Positions 27,146 through 35,260 of a stretch of 52,943 nt of DNA are shown piece after piece. The position numbers and the translations under genes were made by a program. Every line of letters starts with the position of its first letter. The stretch's first letter is position 1. Source of the stretch: Thiotrichales bacterium (GTDB lineage: Bacteria > Pseudomonadota > Gammaproteobacteria > Francisellales > CACEW01). The notes under the pieces were generated by a model, which was not told the DNA's origin, did not search any database, and saw only the letters and a program-made list of their open reading frames with translations. The stretch lies in NCBI GenBank assembly GCA_947478175.1, contig CANJUQ010000012.1, positions 1-52,943 on the forward strand, written 5' to 3'.

Positions 27146-28432
27146 TTGGCTATTCAAACTATTGCTGTTCCAGATATTGGCGAATATAAAAATGTCGAAA
27201 TTATTGAGGTCTTAGTTAAAGTCGGAGATTTAATTAAAAAAGAAGGTTCTGTCATTACTTTAGAAACAGACAAAGCGACCATGGAAGTACCCTGTGCTAT
27301 CGCAGGAAAAATCACAAAACTATTAGTCAAACTGGGTGATAAAGTTTCTCAAGGCTCGCCGATGATGGAATTAGAAACAGAGGCCGTAGGGGGTGAATCT
27401 AAGCAGAATGATGATCAAAAAAATGCAAATCATAAAGATGAACCGCGTAGGGGCGAACCTAGTGTTCGCCCTGCTGAAACTGCCCCTACAATCAATAATG
27501 ATGTTGTAAAGGCAGGGGTTTCAGGCGGTTATGCCTCCCCAGCCATCAGAAGACTGGCCAAAGCTTTAGGTGTTGATGTTTTAACTATTCCTGGCACCGG
27601 TCGTAAAGATCGAGTGACTCAAGAAGATGTCGAGAGCTTTGTTAAATCGCGCTTAGAGGCAGGGGGTGGGGCGGGTAATAATTCTGGCACTGGCTTGAAT
27701 TTGTTAGCAGATCCAATGATCGATTTTACAAAATTTGGTGAAATTGAAGAGCAGCCTTTATCTCGAATCAAGAAAATTTCTGGGGCCAATTTACATCGCA
27801 ACTGGGTGAAAGTGCCGCATATTACTTTTTTTGAAGATGCCGATATTACCGTCTTAGAAGAATTCAGATCGGCTAAAAAAACAGAAGCTGAAAAAAAAGG
27901 CGTTAAATTAACTCCGTTGCCCTTTATTGTTAAAGCGGTTGCAAAAGCGTTGGAAGCTTACCCAGAAATGAACTCGTCTTTGTCTGGAAATGGCGAAAAA
28001 TTAATTCTGAAAAAATATATTCATATTGGCGTTGCCGTTGATACGCCTGCTGGGCTGATGGTCCCCGTGATTCGGGATGCCAATAAAAAAGGTATTTATG
28101 ACATTGCAAAAGAACTCACGGCGTTAAGTTTAAAAGCCCGTGAAGGCAAGCTTACTGCGGCAGATATGCAAGGGGGATGCTTCACGATTTCTTCTTTGGG
28201 TAACATTGGTACGCAATACTTTGCACCCATTGTGAATATGCCTGAAGTGGGGATCTTGGGGGTTTCTAAGTCAACGATTAAGCCGATTTGGGATGGGAAA
28301 AATTTCTTGCCAAAACTCATGTTGCCATTGGCTTTATCGGTTGATCATCGTGTGATTGATGGGGCTTATGCGGCTAAATTTGTCGTTAGAGTGTCTGAGT
28401 GTTTGTCAGATTTGAAAGAAATTATTTTGTAA
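27146..28432 (+). CDS. aceF: Pyruvate dehydrogenase E2, dihydrolipoamide acetyltransferase
   Basis: Core acetyltransferase of the PDH complex, 428 residues. It starts at TTG 27146, supported by GGAGG at 27133-27137. There is one lipoyl domain (about 1-80, with ETDKATMEVP carrying the lipoylated Lys) rather than the three of E. coli. A hinge follows, then the E1/E3-binding domain YASPAIRRLAKALGVDVLTIPGTGRKDRVTQEDV and the catalytic domain ending ALSVDHRVIDGAYAAKF, with the His/Asp active site. The hinge segment RRGEPSVRPAETAPT (about residues 101-115) is encoded by a GC-rich palindrome also found between genes. Confidence 0.96.
   Translation: MAIQTIAVPDIGEYKNVEIIEVLVKVGDLIKKEGSVITLETDKATMEVPCAIAGKITKLLVKLGDKVSQGSPMMELETEAVGGESKQNDDQKNANHKDEPRRGEPSVRPAETAPTINNDVVKAGVSGGYASPAIRRLAKALGVDVLTIPGTGRKDRVTQEDVESFVKSRLEAGGGAGNNSGTGLNLLADPMIDFTKFGEIEEQPLSRIKKISGANLHRNWVKVPHITFFEDADITVLEEFRSAKKTEAEKKGVKLTPLPFIVKAVAKALEAYPEMNSSLSGNGEKLILKKYIHIGVAVDTPAGLMVPVIRDANKKGIYDIAKELTALSLKAREGKLTAADMQGGCFTISSLGNIGTQYFAPIVNMPEVGILGVSKSTIKPIWDGKNFLPKLMLPLALSVDHRVIDGAYAAKFVVRVSECLSDLKEIIL
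27447..27489. repeat. Palindromic element inserted in frame in aceF
   Basis: Nested inverted repeats: outer GTAGGGGC (27447-27454) with GCCCCTAC (27482-27489), and inner GGGCGAAC (27451-27458) with GTTCGCCC (27464-27471). The same arms occur outside genes at 29957-29984 and, with changes, at 308-331. It is located exactly in the flexible linker between lipoyl and subunit-binding domains, where extra residues are tolerated. Confidence 0.75.
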
Positions 28433-28440
28433 AATTTTTT

Positions 28441-28489
28441 AAAAATTAAAAATTAAAAATTAAAAATTAAAAATTAAAAATTAAAAATT
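28441..28489. repeat. Seven copies of heptamer AAAAATT
   Basis: A perfect 49-bp microsatellite of AAAAATT x7 lies in the aceF-lpd gap, about 30 bp before the lpd start. Copy number may vary by slippage. It changes only spacing, not a reading frame. Confidence 0.9.
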
Positions 28490-28520
28490 TAAATTTAAAG
28501 TGATAGAGGGATAAAAAATC

Positions 28521-29939
28521 ATGAGTGATAAGCAAGCACAAGTCGTTGTTCTAGGCAGTGGTCCTGGCGGATATACCGCAGCGTTTAGAGCGGCTGATTT
28601 AGGTCTAACTGTGATCTTGATTGAGAAAGAAGAAAATCTAGGCGGTGTGTGTCTGAATGTCGGATGTATCCCTTCGAAAGCTTTATTACATGCTGCAAAA
28701 GTACTAGATGAAGCCAGTCATAGTTCTGAATGGGGGATCGAATTTTCAAAACCCAAGATTGATATTAATAAATTAGTCGGCTGGAAAGATGGGATTATTA
28801 ATAAGCTAACAGGCGGTCTGAAAGCCTTGGCTAAACAACGTAAAGTTGAAATTGTGAAGGGTTTTGGGAAGTTTATTTCTCCCAAAGAAATTCAAGTGGA
28901 GTCTGCTGACGGTCAAAAAATCAAAGTAGGCTTTGAGCATTGCATTATTGCGGTCGGATCTAAGCCTGTGAAATTACCCTTTATGCCGGAGGATGCTCGA
29001 ATTTTTGATTCGACGGGCGCGCTGACACTGTCTCAGATTCCTAAAAATCTTTTAGTGCTAGGTGGTGGGATTATTGGGTTGGAAATGGCGACGGTTTATC
29101 ATCAGTTAGGTTCAAAAATAGATATCGTTGAGTTTATGGCCCAGTTGGTCAATGGTGCTGATAAAGACTTGGCGAAGGTTTATCAGAAATTTATCGAGAA
29201 AAAATATAATAAAATTATGCTTGAGACCAAAGTGGTTTCTGTCGAAGCTAAGAAAGAAGGTTTATTTGTAAAATTCGAAGGTAAAAATGCGCCTGCTGAA
29301 TTAGTTAAATATGATGGGATTTTAGTGTCAGTTGGGCGTACGCCGAATGGTAAATTAATCGATGCAGATAAAGCCGGTGTGAATGTCGATGAGCGTGGAT
29401 TTATTGCCGTTGATAAACAGCAACGAACGAATGTTCAAAATATTTACGCGATTGGCGATGTTGTGGGCCAGCCAATGTTAGCGCACAAAGCTGTTCCAGA
29501 AGGTAAAGTTGCCGCAGAAGTTATTTCAGGCTTGAAGCATTATTTTGACCCACGTTGTATTCCGTCGGTGGCTTATACGGATCCTGAAATTGCTTGGGTG
29601 GGCGTGACAGAAATTCAGGCGCAAGCTCAAAATATTAAATATGAAAAAGGGACTTTCCCTTGGGCTGCATCAGGTCGGTCTTTAAGTTTGGGTCGTGATG
29701 AAGGCATGACGAAAGTCTTGTTTGATGAGCATCATAAAATTATTGGCTGTGGAATGATTGGGCCCAATGCAGGTGATTTAATTTCAGAAGCTTGTTTGGC
29801 GATAGAGATGGGCGCAGATGCGGAAGATATTTCTTTGACGATCCATCCTCATCCGACATTGTCTGAAACCATTGCGATGGCGACTGAAGTGTTTGAAGGG
29901 ACCATTACGGATTTATATATGCCTAAGAAAAAATTATAA
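28521..29939 (+). CDS. lpdA: Dihydrolipoyl dehydrogenase (E3)
   Basis: FAD enzyme that reoxidises dihydrolipoyl groups with NAD. The 472-residue protein has the N-terminal FAD motif VVLGSGPGGYTAAFRAADLG, the redox-active disulfide GGVCLNVGCIPSKALL, the NAD-binding GGGIIGLEMATVYHQLGS, the second FAD motif IYAIGDVVGQPMLAHKA, and the C-terminal active-site His-Glu in HPHPTLSE. It serves PDH and probably 2-oxoglutarate dehydrogenase. It is third in the aceE-aceF-lpd operon. Confidence 0.97.
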   Translation: MSDKQAQVVVLGSGPGGYTAAFRAADLGLTVILIEKEENLGGVCLNVGCIPSKALLHAAKVLDEASHSSEWGIEFSKPKIDINKLVGWKDGIINKLTGGLKALAKQRKVEIVKGFGKFISPKEIQVESADGQKIKVGFEHCIIAVGSKPVKLPFMPEDARIFDSTGALTLSQIPKNLLVLGGGIIGLEMATVYHQLGSKIDIVEFMAQLVNGADKDLAKVYQKFIEKKYNKIMLETKVVSVEAKKEGLFVKFEGKNAPAELVKYDGILVSVGRTPNGKLIDADKAGVNVDERGFIAVDKQQRTNVQNIYAIGDVVGQPMLAHKAVPEGKVAAEVISGLKHYFDPRCIPSVAYTDPEIAWVGVTEIQAQAQNIKYEKGTFPWAASGRSLSLGRDEGMTKVLFDEHHKIIGCGMIGPNAGDLISEACLAIEMGADAEDISLTIHPHPTLSETIAMATEVFEGTITDLYMPKKKL

Positions 29940-29956
29940 AAATTTGGATTGTTTGT

Positions 29957-29984
29957 GTAGGGGCGAATCTTGTATTCGCCCTAT
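29957..29984. repeat. GTAGGGGCGAA palindrome after lpd
   Basis: GGGCGAAT (29961-29968) pairs perfectly with ATTCGCCC (29974-29981), 5-nt loop CTTGT, preceded by GTAG and followed by TAT and a T/A-rich run. It may also act as a weak terminator of the PDH operon. Confidence 0.75.
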
Positions 29985-30017
29985 TTAAATTAAAGATAAA
30001 AATTAAAGATAAAAATC

Positions 30018-30491
30018 ATGAGTACGAAAAAATCAGCAGCCCCCGGCAATATTGCCGTCAATCGCAAAGCGAGGCATGACTATAGCTTTGAGGCTCACTA
30101 TGAAGCCGGAATTGTTTTACAAGGCTGGGAAGTGAAGGGTATTCGCGAAGGTCGTGTGCAGCTTTCGGAGTCCCATGTGATTTTCAGAAAAGGCGAGGCA
30201 TTTTTATTAAATTGCCATATTTCGCCGACTAAAAATGTCTCGACCCATATCACACCTGAAGATGCAAGAACTCGAAAGTTACTTTTAAATCGAAGAGAGT
30301 TATCTAAGTTAAGTGGCCAAGTTTCGAAAGAAGGCTACACCGTGGTGCCTTTATCTATGTATTGGAAAAAAGGGCATGTCAAAATAGAAATTGCCTTAGC
30401 CAAAGGTAAAAAAATGCATGACAAACGAGCGGATGCTAAAGATAAAGATTGGGCTCGCCAGAAAGAAAGATTAATGAAAAAACATGTTTAG
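30018..30491 (+). CDS. smpB: SsrA-binding protein SmpB
   Basis: Partner of tmRNA in rescuing stalled ribosomes. The 157-residue protein has IAVNRKARHDYSFEAHYEAGIVLQGWEVKGIREGRVQLSESHV, the near-universal SmpB core, and a basic C-terminal tail with DKRADAKDKDWARQKERLMKKH, which folds in the mRNA channel. The tmRNA gene itself is not in the window. Confidence 0.97.
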   Translation: MSTKKSAAPGNIAVNRKARHDYSFEAHYEAGIVLQGWEVKGIREGRVQLSESHVIFRKGEAFLLNCHISPTKNVSTHITPEDARTRKLLLNRRELSKLSGQVSKEGYTVVPLSMYWKKGHVKIEIALAKGKKMHDKRADAKDKDWARQKERLMKKHV

Positions 30492-30523
30492 GCATATTCG
30501 TTATATTCTTCGCAAGGATTCGC

Positions 30524-30558
30524 TTGCAACGACTTCGAATTTGAATACACTATGCCCG
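30524..30558 (+). promoter_or_regulatory. acpP promoter
   Basis: TTGCAA (30524-30529), 16-bp spacer, TACACT (30546-30551), followed by ATGCCCG. It lies about 40 bp before the acpP start. Confidence 0.55.
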
Positions 30559-30588
30559 TTTTGAAGCTAGGACAGAGGAAAAAGCCCT

Positions 30589-30825
30589 ATGAATAATATC
30601 GAAGAACGCGTCAAGAAGATCATTGTTGAACAACTTGGTGTGAAAGAAGAAGACGTTACAGCAGATGCATCATTCGTTGATGATTTGGGCGCTGACTCAC
30701 TGGATACAGTTGAGTTGGTGATGGCGTTGGAAGAAGAGTTTGAAACTGAGATTCCAGACGAAGATGCAGAAAAAATTACGACTGTACGTCAAGTCGTTGA
30801 GTACATTAAAGCAAGCTCTAAATAA
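30589..30825 (+). CDS. acpP: Acyl carrier protein
   Basis: Small acidic carrier of growing fatty acyl chains. The 78-residue protein contains the phosphopantetheine site [21 protein letters not shown] with the modified Ser in DSL. fabF follows, the standard arrangement in fatty acid clusters, but a strong terminator separates the two, which raises acpP expression over fabF. Confidence 0.97.
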   Translation: MNNIEERVKKIIVEQLGVKEEDVTADASFVDDLGADSLDTVELVMALEEEFETEIPDEDAEKITTVRQVVEYIKASSK

Positions 30826-30851
30826 AACCTTAGAATTGTTGATAGATGTCT

Positions 30852-30890
30852 AAAAAACTGTTGCAGGCTAAGCCTACAACAGTTTTTTTT
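30852..30890 (+). terminator. Strong terminator after acpP
   Basis: AAAAAACTGTTG (30852-30863) pairs with CAACAGTTTTTT (30877-30888), with an inner AGGCT/AGCCT pairing, followed by a run of T. It is the best intrinsic terminator in the window. Confidence 0.85.
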
Positions 30891-30923
30891 TATTTTATTT
30901 TTTTACCAGGGAGTATTTAAAAA

Positions 30924-32156
30924 ATGGGTAAACGCCGTGTCGTCGTCACAGGGATGGGAATTATTTCTTCGCTAGGTCTGAATATTGAAGAATGCTGGAA
31001 AAATATTTTGGCAGGTAAAAGCGGAATTTCTCTGATTGATGATTTTGATACGACGGACTACCCCGTCAAATTTGCTGGGACAGTTAAAAACTTTGATCCG
31101 GTTTTATATGTCGGCCAGAAAGATGTTAAAAAAATGGATATTAGTTTGATCTATGGTGTCGCAGCTGCAGAGCAAGCTTGGAAAGATACAGGCATCGAAT
31201 TAACAGCAGAATTAGCGCTAAGAACTGGCGTGAGTGTTGGCTCTGGGATTGGGGGATTAACCAATATTTTAAATACCGTAAGAGTCTTAGATGAAGGTGG
31301 GCCTCGCAGAATCTCTCCGTTTTTTATTCCGTCTTCGATTATTAATATGATTTCTGGGCAAATTGCCATTAGGGGTGGATTTAAGGGGCCGAATATTTCC
31401 ATTGTGACGGCTTGTACTACGGGAACTCATAATATTGGTTATGCCGCTCGGACCATTGCGTATGGCGATGCGGATATCATGATTGCAGGAGGTTCTGAGA
31501 AGGCCAGCTGTGAATTAGGTTTAGGTGGATTTGCCGCTGCAAGAGCTTTGTCCAGTCGTAATGAAGCGCCTGAAAAAGCCTCTAGACCTTGGGATCGGGA
31601 TCGCGATGGTTTTGTTTTAGGCGATGGGGCGGGCGTCTTAGTGCTCGAAGAATATGAACATGCTAAAGCGCGAGGCGCAAAGATTTATGCTGAGCTAGTT
31701 GGCTTTGGAGCCAGTGCAGATGCATTTCATATGACCCTGCCAGATGGTGATGGTGGTTATCGTGCCATGCAATTAGCGGTTCAAGATGCCGGCTTAAGAC
31801 CTGATCAGATTGATTATATTAATGCTCATGGAACTTCGACACCAGCCGGGGATCAAGTCGAATCTCAGTCAGTTGAAAAACTTATGGGTAATTCAGCTAA
31901 ACAAGTGGCTTGTTCTTCGACGAAATCGATGATCGGGCATTTATTAGGCGCAGCAGGCGCAGTGGAAGCAATATTTTCTATTTTGGCTATTCGAGACAAC
32001 GTTGCGCCGCCGACCATTAATTTAGATAACGTCGCTGAAGGGTGTCATTTAAATTATGTTCCCCATATAGCTCAGTCGAAAAAAATTGATGTCTCGCTCT
32101 CTAATTCTTTTGGATTTGGTGGTACAAACGGCTCCCTAATTTTCAAGAGAGTTTAA
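30924..32156 (+). CDS. fabF: 3-oxoacyl-ACP synthase II (KAS II)
   Basis: Condensing enzyme that elongates acyl-ACP with malonyl-ACP. The 410-residue protein has the catalytic Cys in [15 protein letters not shown], and the two active-site His in [11 protein letters not shown] and [17 protein letters not shown]; the C-terminus [15 protein letters not shown] is the thiolase-fold signature. Start follows AGGGAG. tmk follows after 13 bp. Confidence 0.97.
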   Translation: MGKRRVVVTGMGIISSLGLNIEECWKNILAGKSGISLIDDFDTTDYPVKFAGTVKNFDPVLYVGQKDVKKMDISLIYGVAAAEQAWKDTGIELTAELALRTGVSVGSGIGGLTNILNTVRVLDEGGPRRISPFFIPSSIINMISGQIAIRGGFKGPNISIVTACTTGTHNIGYAARTIAYGDADIMIAGGSEKASCELGLGGFAAARALSSRNEAPEKASRPWDRDRDGFVLGDGAGVLVLEEYEHAKARGAKIYAELVGFGASADAFHMTLPDGDGGYRAMQLAVQDAGLRPDQIDYINAHGTSTPAGDQVESQSVEKLMGNSAKQVACSSTKSMIGHLLGAAGAVEAIFSILAIRDNVAPPTINLDNVAEGCHLNYVPHIAQSKKIDVSLSNSFGFGGTNGSLIFKRV

Positions 32157-32169
32157 AGAGTTAAACATA

Positions 32170-32793
32170 ATGCTAATGCGCGGAAAATTTATCACGCTCG
32201 AAGGAGGGGAGGGTGCAGGTAAGACCACAAATTTGAATTTAATTCAGTCTTATCTGCTCCAACAAAATATCCCTGTGCTTTTGACGCGAGAGCCTGGCGG
32301 AACGCCACTGGCTGAAAAGATTCGCGATTTGTTATTAGAAAACCAATCTGAAAAAGTCAGTCAAGAAGCTGAGTTATTACTCATGTTTGCTTCGAGAGCA
32401 CAGCATCTTTCTGAATTAATTCTGCCGGCTTTAGAGTCTGGAAAATGGGTCTTGTGTTCTAGATTTACAGATTCGAGCTATGCCTATCAGGGCGGCGGCC
32501 GAGGGATAGATTTAAATAAAATTAAAATTTTAGAAAATTTTGTTCAGGGGGATTTCCAGCCTGACCTCACTTTTTATTTTGACCTGCCCGTCGAAATTGG
32601 CATGGCACGCGCTAAGCAACGGGGTGAGCTCGATCGAATTGAACAAGAAGAGTTAAATTTTTTTGAGCGGGTTAGACAAATTTATTTACAACGAGCCCAA
32701 GAATATCCCAAAAGATTTCGTGTGATTGATGCAAATCAATCTTTAGAGACAGTGGCTGAATCTATTTTGGATATTCTAAAAAAATCCCTGTGA
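32170..32793 (+). CDS. tmk: Thymidylate kinase
   Basis: Phosphorylates dTMP to dTDP for DNA synthesis. The 207-residue protein has P-loop [16 protein letters not shown], the DR-x motif in [20 protein letters not shown], the LID and TMP-binding region [17 protein letters not shown], and [25 protein letters not shown] second ATG two codons downstream is equally possible. It probably shares a transcript with fabF. holB, which often follows tmk, is not here. Confidence 0.96.
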   Translation: MLMRGKFITLEGGEGAGKTTNLNLIQSYLLQQNIPVLLTREPGGTPLAEKIRDLLLENQSEKVSQEAELLLMFASRAQHLSELILPALESGKWVLCSRFTDSSYAYQGGGRGIDLNKIKILENFVQGDFQPDLTFYFDLPVEIGMARAKQRGELDRIEQEELNFFERVRQIYLQRAQEYPKRFRVIDANQSLETVAESILDILKKSL

Positions 32794-32809
32794 CAGCCAT
32801 AACCTAACC

Positions 32810-34480
32810 ATGGAGATAATTTTGCAAAATTTAATTAACGCTAGCCGTTGGTTTGTTTTTGAAGAGGGCGATTGGGTGGTTTTCACAGCGAAGCCAAAAA
32901 TCAATTTAGAAAAAAATCATGATCATAATGACCCAGCGCAGATTCGAACTTTAGACGCTTGTCGTCAGGCTATTTTGCCCTTTGCATGGGTTGCTTGGCA
33001 TAGCAAAACAAATCAAATTCGCATGGCGCGAGATCATTTTGGTCAGGTCCCTTTATTCTATTGTTATCTAAGAAATCAAGATCAATTTATTTTTGCGGGC
33101 AGTATCAAAGAAATTTTAGATTTACTACCCACGCGTCCCAATTTGACGGATCGAGTTGTCATTGAATGTTTTACCCATCAGATGGGTGACCATGTGTCGG
33201 ACTATTCGACAGAAACTTTTTTTGAAAATATCTATCGAGTGACGCCTGGCTGTATTACTGAATTCAAAGATTTAAAAAATAATAAGCCTATTGAAATACC
33301 CTATTGGGAATTAGATCCCAATGGCCCCGATCGCTGTTTATCCAGAGAATCTGATTACCATGAATATTTTGCTGAATTATTAAAAAATACGGTCAAAATT
33401 TTAACGCCCCCTGAAGAAAAAAAAGTTGCTTTAGAATTCAGTGGTGGATTGGATTCGTCTTCTATTTTGATTGCATCGAGAGAAGCCGGATTAGAGTATG
33501 GATTGTTAACTCATTCGGGGCCTGACTCTCACGAAACTTCAGAATATAAATCTGTTCAGCATTTAGTTAAAAAATATGGTTTGGAAAATAAACATCAGTG
33601 GGTCGACGCCAGTGATTTTGATCCAATTGATAGTTTGATCGAAGCTGCAAAGATTTTCCCTGGCGGGTCGCCTTATTTGTTTTTTCCATTGGCCAATAAT
33701 ATTCATGAAGCAGCGTCTAAAGCCGGTTATCAAAAACTAGTGTCAGGGTTTGGAGGCGACGAATGTATTTCTTCTCATGCGGGTTATCTGGGCTTTGTTC
33801 CGGATATGTTAAGAACTCGACAATATCGTCGGCTTTGGGAAGATTGGAGAGCGCAATGTCGAAATCAAAAAAAATCTTTATTAGCGCAGGCAAAATCTTT
33901 TTGTTTTTTATTTCAATATAGCCATCCCGTGGCTTATCAAATTTTTGAAAAATTTTTTGATGTGCAAAATATTATTTTGAGATTTGTAGATAAAGAACGT
34001 CAAAAAGAAAGAGACAAAGAAAAAATTAAAAAATCCCCTTGGATGGCTTCTGTTCGGCATCGAGATTATGCCTATCTCCAGGGTCACAGAAAACATACGA
34101 CGCGGATGCGAGTGGAATACAGTGCCTTAGTGGCTCAAAAGATGGACTTTGAATATTGCTATCCGTTTTTATCTTGGCCATTAGTCGAATTTTGTTTTTA
34201 TCTGCCAGCGTTTATGAAACGCCGCAATGGTGAGGGAAGGTATTTAATCTGGGAATATTTTTCTAAACATAATCCTGATTTTTGTCCTGATAAACGCAAA
34301 ATGACGGGGAGTATTATGCCGGGGACGTTTGCGAAGTGTCAGGAGTATCTAAAAGACGGGCGTTTTGCAGAATATTTTAAAGATAACCCTTATGGGGCTT
34401 ATCTGTCAGATCAAAAACATTTTCATATACAGACTATTGAAGCCGTTCATGCGCTGATGTGGAAAGCGTATTTAGGATAA
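32810..34480 (+). CDS. Asparagine-synthetase-like amidotransferase lacking the glutaminase cysteine
   Basis: ATP-dependent amide-forming enzyme of the AsnB/beta-lactam synthetase/lasso-cyclase fold, 556 residues. The N-terminal Ntn-like half is recognisable (IRMARDHFGQVPLFYCYL ... FIFAGSIKEILDLLPTRPNLT), but the nucleophilic Cys2 needed to release ammonia from glutamine is absent (MEIILQ). The C-terminal half has the pyrophosphatase loop EFSGGLDSSSILIASREAGL near residues 208-227 and SGFGGDECISSHAGYLG. It may use free ammonia or a substrate amine, as beta-lactam synthetases and lasso cyclases do. No precursor peptide or lasso protease gene is adjacent. It lies 16 bp after tmk. Confidence 0.85.
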   Translation: MEIILQNLINASRWFVFEEGDWVVFTAKPKINLEKNHDHNDPAQIRTLDACRQAILPFAWVAWHSKTNQIRMARDHFGQVPLFYCYLRNQDQFIFAGSIKEILDLLPTRPNLTDRVVIECFTHQMGDHVSDYSTETFFENIYRVTPGCITEFKDLKNNKPIEIPYWELDPNGPDRCLSRESDYHEYFAELLKNTVKILTPPEEKKVALEFSGGLDSSSILIASREAGLEYGLLTHSGPDSHETSEYKSVQHLVKKYGLENKHQWVDASDFDPIDSLIEAAKIFPGGSPYLFFPLANNIHEAASKAGYQKLVSGFGGDECISSHAGYLGFVPDMLRTRQYRRLWEDWRAQCRNQKKSLLAQAKSFCFLFQYSHPVAYQIFEKFFDVQNIILRFVDKERQKERDKEKIKKSPWMASVRHRDYAYLQGHRKHTTRMRVEYSALVAQKMDFEYCYPFLSWPLVEFCFYLPAFMKRRNGEGRYLIWEYFSKHNPDFCPDKRKMTGSIMPGTFAKCQEYLKDGRFAEYFKDNPYGAYLSDQKHFHIQTIEAVHALMWKAYLG

Positions 34481-34501
34481 TTTTGTAAATTTTGAGTAAA
34501 A

Positions 34502-34525
34502 AAATAGGCCCTACGGGGCCTATTT
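34502..34525. terminator. Bidirectional terminator between asn-synthetase-like gene and tRNA-Phe
   Basis: AAATAGGCCC (34502-34511) pairs perfectly with GGGCCTATTT (34516-34525), TACG tetraloop. T/A runs on both sides let it serve both convergent transcripts. Confidence 0.8.
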
Positions 34526-34545
34526 AATAATCTATTCATAATTCA

Positions 34546-34621
34546 TGGTGGTCGGGGACAGAATCGAACTGTCGACACGAGGATTTTCAATCCTCTGCTC
34601 TACCGACTGAGCTACCCAACC
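34546..34621 (-). tRNA. tRNA-Phe (GAA)
   Basis: On the minus strand a 76-nt cloverleaf begins GGTTGGG and ends CCCGACC-A-CCA, with the CCA encoded. The D arm is GCTC/GAGC. The anticodon arm is GAGGA-TTGAAAA-TCCTC, giving anticodon GAA (Phe). The T arm is GACAG-TTCGATT-CTGTC. All stems pair, with one T-G pair in the acceptor. Confidence 0.96.
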
Positions 34622-34625
34622 ACAA

Positions 34626-34662
34626 GGCGCGCAATTAAACAGAAATTGCTTTAGGCCGTCAA
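34626..34662 (-). promoter_or_regulatory. tRNA-Phe promoter
   Basis: Read on the minus strand: TTGACG (34657-34662), 17-bp spacer, TTTAAT (34634-34639), then TGCGCGCC. It is the clearest example of the -10 plus GCGCGCC discriminator, typical of stable-RNA promoters under stringent control. Confidence 0.8.
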
Positions 34663-34812
34663 GGTGTTTAAGGATATTTAAAGCGGTTTTTACAGTAAAA
34701 AATTTAAAATTTAAAAAACAACTTAAAAAATAGAGTGATTCCAGCAAATTCAGTCGATAGGTTTTGTTCTAGATTTAATTTAATCAATTTAATCAAAAAA
34801 TGGATTATCAAA

Positions 34813-35250
34813 ATGTTTAAACAGATGGCTGGATTATTAAAACTCATGAAAGCTTGTCGAGAGGGGAAACTCGAAGAAGTTAAAGAATTAATTTCTCAGG
34901 GAGTTAATCCTGCTAATAATCTTAATGGTTGGACGCCATTATTAATGGCTATTCGGTGTGGACAAGCTGGAGTTGCTCAGTTTTTTTTAATGAATTATCC
35001 CGATTTGAAAACAAAAGATTTAATCAATTTTTCTAGTAATTCTGCTGGGTATTCTTTTGGGTATTCTTCTATGGGCGATTTAGCTAGAAAATATTGTCCA
35101 GAAATATTACCCAGCTTGGGTGAGTCCAGAGAGCCCTCTCAAATTCAAAATAAAACAGAAGCTTTTTCAGGGCTGGGTTCTTCGTTAGTTTGGTTTTCCA
35201 GACGGAATTCAAATAATGAAAACTCGGATGAAAATAATAAAGCCATTTAG
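34813..35250 (+). CDS. Ankyrin-repeat protein
   Basis: Small protein with about two ankyrin repeats: LMKACREGKLEEVKELISQGVNPANNLNGWTPLLMAIRCGQAGVAQFFL, with the GWTPLLMA helix signature. The remainder (FSSNSAGYSFGYSSMGDLARKYCPEI, then a Ser/Asn-rich tail) has no known fold. ATG 34813 gives 145 residues; a GTG at 34735 would add 26. Neither has a convincing Shine-Dalgarno. Ankyrin proteins of this kind are common in Legionellales and Rickettsiales as host-directed factors. No signal is visible. Confidence 0.7.
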   Translation: MFKQMAGLLKLMKACREGKLEEVKELISQGVNPANNLNGWTPLLMAIRCGQAGVAQFFLMNYPDLKTKDLINFSSNSAGYSFGYSSMGDLARKYCPEILPSLGESREPSQIQNKTEAFSGLGSSLVWFSRRNSNNENSDENNKAI

Positions 35251-35260
35251 CCAATAACAA

